From Epiperipatus broadwayi (Eukaryota > Onychophora > Udeonychophora > Euonychophora > Peripatidae): a stretch of 64,000 bases of DNA. Positions 62,691 to 64,000 of the stretch are shown here, one piece after another. The notes under the pieces are model-generated. The model had not been told where the DNA came from. It saw nothing but the letters and a program-made list of their open reading frames with translations, and did not search any database. The position numbers and the translations under genes are program-made. Numbering within the stretch: the first letter of the stretch is position 1; every line of letters begins with the position of its first letter. The stretch covers positions 1,313,238-1,377,237 of the forward strand of contig JAQFVV010006200.1 of NCBI GenBank assembly GCA_028023455.1, in the 5' to 3' direction.

Positions 62691-64000
62691 TATATATATA
62701 ATGGTTAATATTATAAAGTTATTGTGATATAATAAAAGTATTGATAATTGGAAAATTAGGCTTAATTTTATTTGGTGATATTATTGACTCACCAATAAGC
62801 CTTCTTCACGCTATATAATAATTTTTAATCAGACATGAATGCTATTTTAATCTTTCATGTTTGAAAAATTATTTTAAAATTAAAAGAAGAATTTCGTTTG
62901 TTACAAATAAATCACTTGCTGAAACTAAGTTCATATTAAACTAGTGATGCTGAATCACATTCTTAGATAATATCAGATAAGTGAAAAATTTATATACTGA
63001 CAAAAAATATACAATTAGATTGATGTGTCTATGTGCATACACAAATACACATATCTGATTTTACACATAATAAAATTCAAAATATTTATAAATTTTAAAA
63101 TATCAAACAAATTATGAATGCTTGCAAATATACATTTATTCACAGACAATAATTAAAATTTATTGATTAAAGATGAATTAAAACGTTCGTACTGACAATA
63201 TAATGCATTTGATAACTTTGTACACACATCTGTAAAAATAATAACATTTACTAACAAAAATAGATATGACAAAAAATAGTAAAGAGGGATGATAAAATAA
63301 AGATCAGAATTTTTTATGTAGTGATTAGCATATTTTTATAGGAATGAAGTAAAAATAAATTCACACAACATTTTGAAAGATGAAAAGTAAAGATTATACA
63401 TATCTCAAAATCTATCCAGACATGAGTTAAAATAAGTTTACAGTAAAATCATTTTACAGTGAATAATATTTTATAAAGTGGACAAAGTCAATACAGAACA
63501 AATCATGTTAACAAAGCTAATATCAAGTTAGTTATGATTCACGATTTTGAGATAATACATTATTCATCCATAAAATTACAAGATGTGATTGGTAGAGAGC
63601 CTAATTTATACATGAGTGAAAATGCCTACAAATGGTTCTTCACCAGACAAAGATGTCTTAGCATAATGAAAAAGGGGATTAACACTTTTGGGCTTATGAA
63701 TCTCATAACTATTATCATAATAAGCATCATTCTCTGGAATGTACACAATATCCTTTCAATCTTCTTACTATTAGTAGTTGCAGAAGTTATTAATAAATAT
63801 CTTTCCTTTGCAAAATGGAACATCACAAAAGTGAAATAAATTGAAAGAGAATGTGGGATGTTCTAATTATATGTGTGTGTGATAACTTCATGATTGAAAT
63901 ATTATACACAGGAAATAGCTAATAAATTGTTAAAAAAGTTGGCTCCATTTCAGAGAATCTTAATGGATAGCAGTGGAATCATTTGTTCAATGATAAATTG
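62691..64000. other. AT-rich sequence, nothing recognised
   Basis: A 101-codon frame at 63534-63839 has one hydrophobic stretch but no homology I recognise, and an overlapping frame runs on the other strand. I do not call it a gene. Confidence 0.45.

Noticed and set aside
63534-63839. 101-codon open frame with a hydrophobic segment
   Set aside because: There is no recognisable motif, an overlapping frame exists on the other strand, and base composition equals the background. Frames of this length occur by chance in the window.

Overview
The window looks like nuclear DNA from an invertebrate animal. It is strongly AT-rich (by eye roughly a quarter to 30% G+C, not counted), has long microsatellites, and carries metazoan-type transposons: ZBED5-like hAT DNA transposons, a jockey/CR1-like LINE, a class II tRNA-derived SINE and hammerhead-ribozyme retroposons. 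I cannot name the species; a cnidarian, mollusc, chelicerate or flatworm would all fit. I found no convincing host protein-coding gene, rRNA gene or functional tRNA gene. Most open frames are chance or simple-repeat translations.

Layout. 1-5.5 kb: microsatellites, a ribozyme-bearing inverted retroposon (family A) and a 464-bp internally deleted hAT element with a perfect 8-bp target duplication. 5.5-7.3 kb: a promoter-like/LTR-like block with a TATA box and a 159-bp tandem duplication. 8.8-27 kb: inverted retroposons of families E, B and A with short tandem duplications between them. 28.5-29.3 kb: a decayed LINE reverse transcriptase. 29.7-32 kb: a less AT-rich stretch with one weak exon candidate. 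34-41 kb: family E and B copies, then a 3.3-kb decayed ZBED5-like hAT transposon with a tRNA-like SINE nested inside it. 41.8-56.9 kb: family A copies plus families C and D, whose 3' tail contains GCTATATAAA. 59.6-61.5 kb: a young-looking 5'-truncated LINE with an uninterrupted reverse transcriptase frame, flanked on both sides by AAT/ATT microsatellites. 61.6-62.5 kb: a long family A element.

The main result is that two unrelated dispersed families (A and B) each encode a compact type I hammerhead ribozyme that can be drawn by hand. Family A has a 61-nt motif that is complete at 41918-41978 and 56554-56614. Family B has a 59-nt motif, best at 16675-16733 and 20578-20636. Cores are CUGANGA...GAAA, with closed stems II and III and an open stem I carrying an internal loop. 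One family B copy has several concerted changes that keep stem I paired.

Families A, B, C, D and E share an insertion style: target duplications of variable length (8-16 bp), truncation at one end, and in many copies a head-to-head (inverted) duplication that would fold into a long hairpin. This fits target-primed retroposition by a LINE or Penelope-like enzyme. Hammerheads in Penelope-like elements and metazoan retrozymes are established knowledge; assigning these families to them is my inference, because no Penelope-type reverse transcriptase is present in the window.
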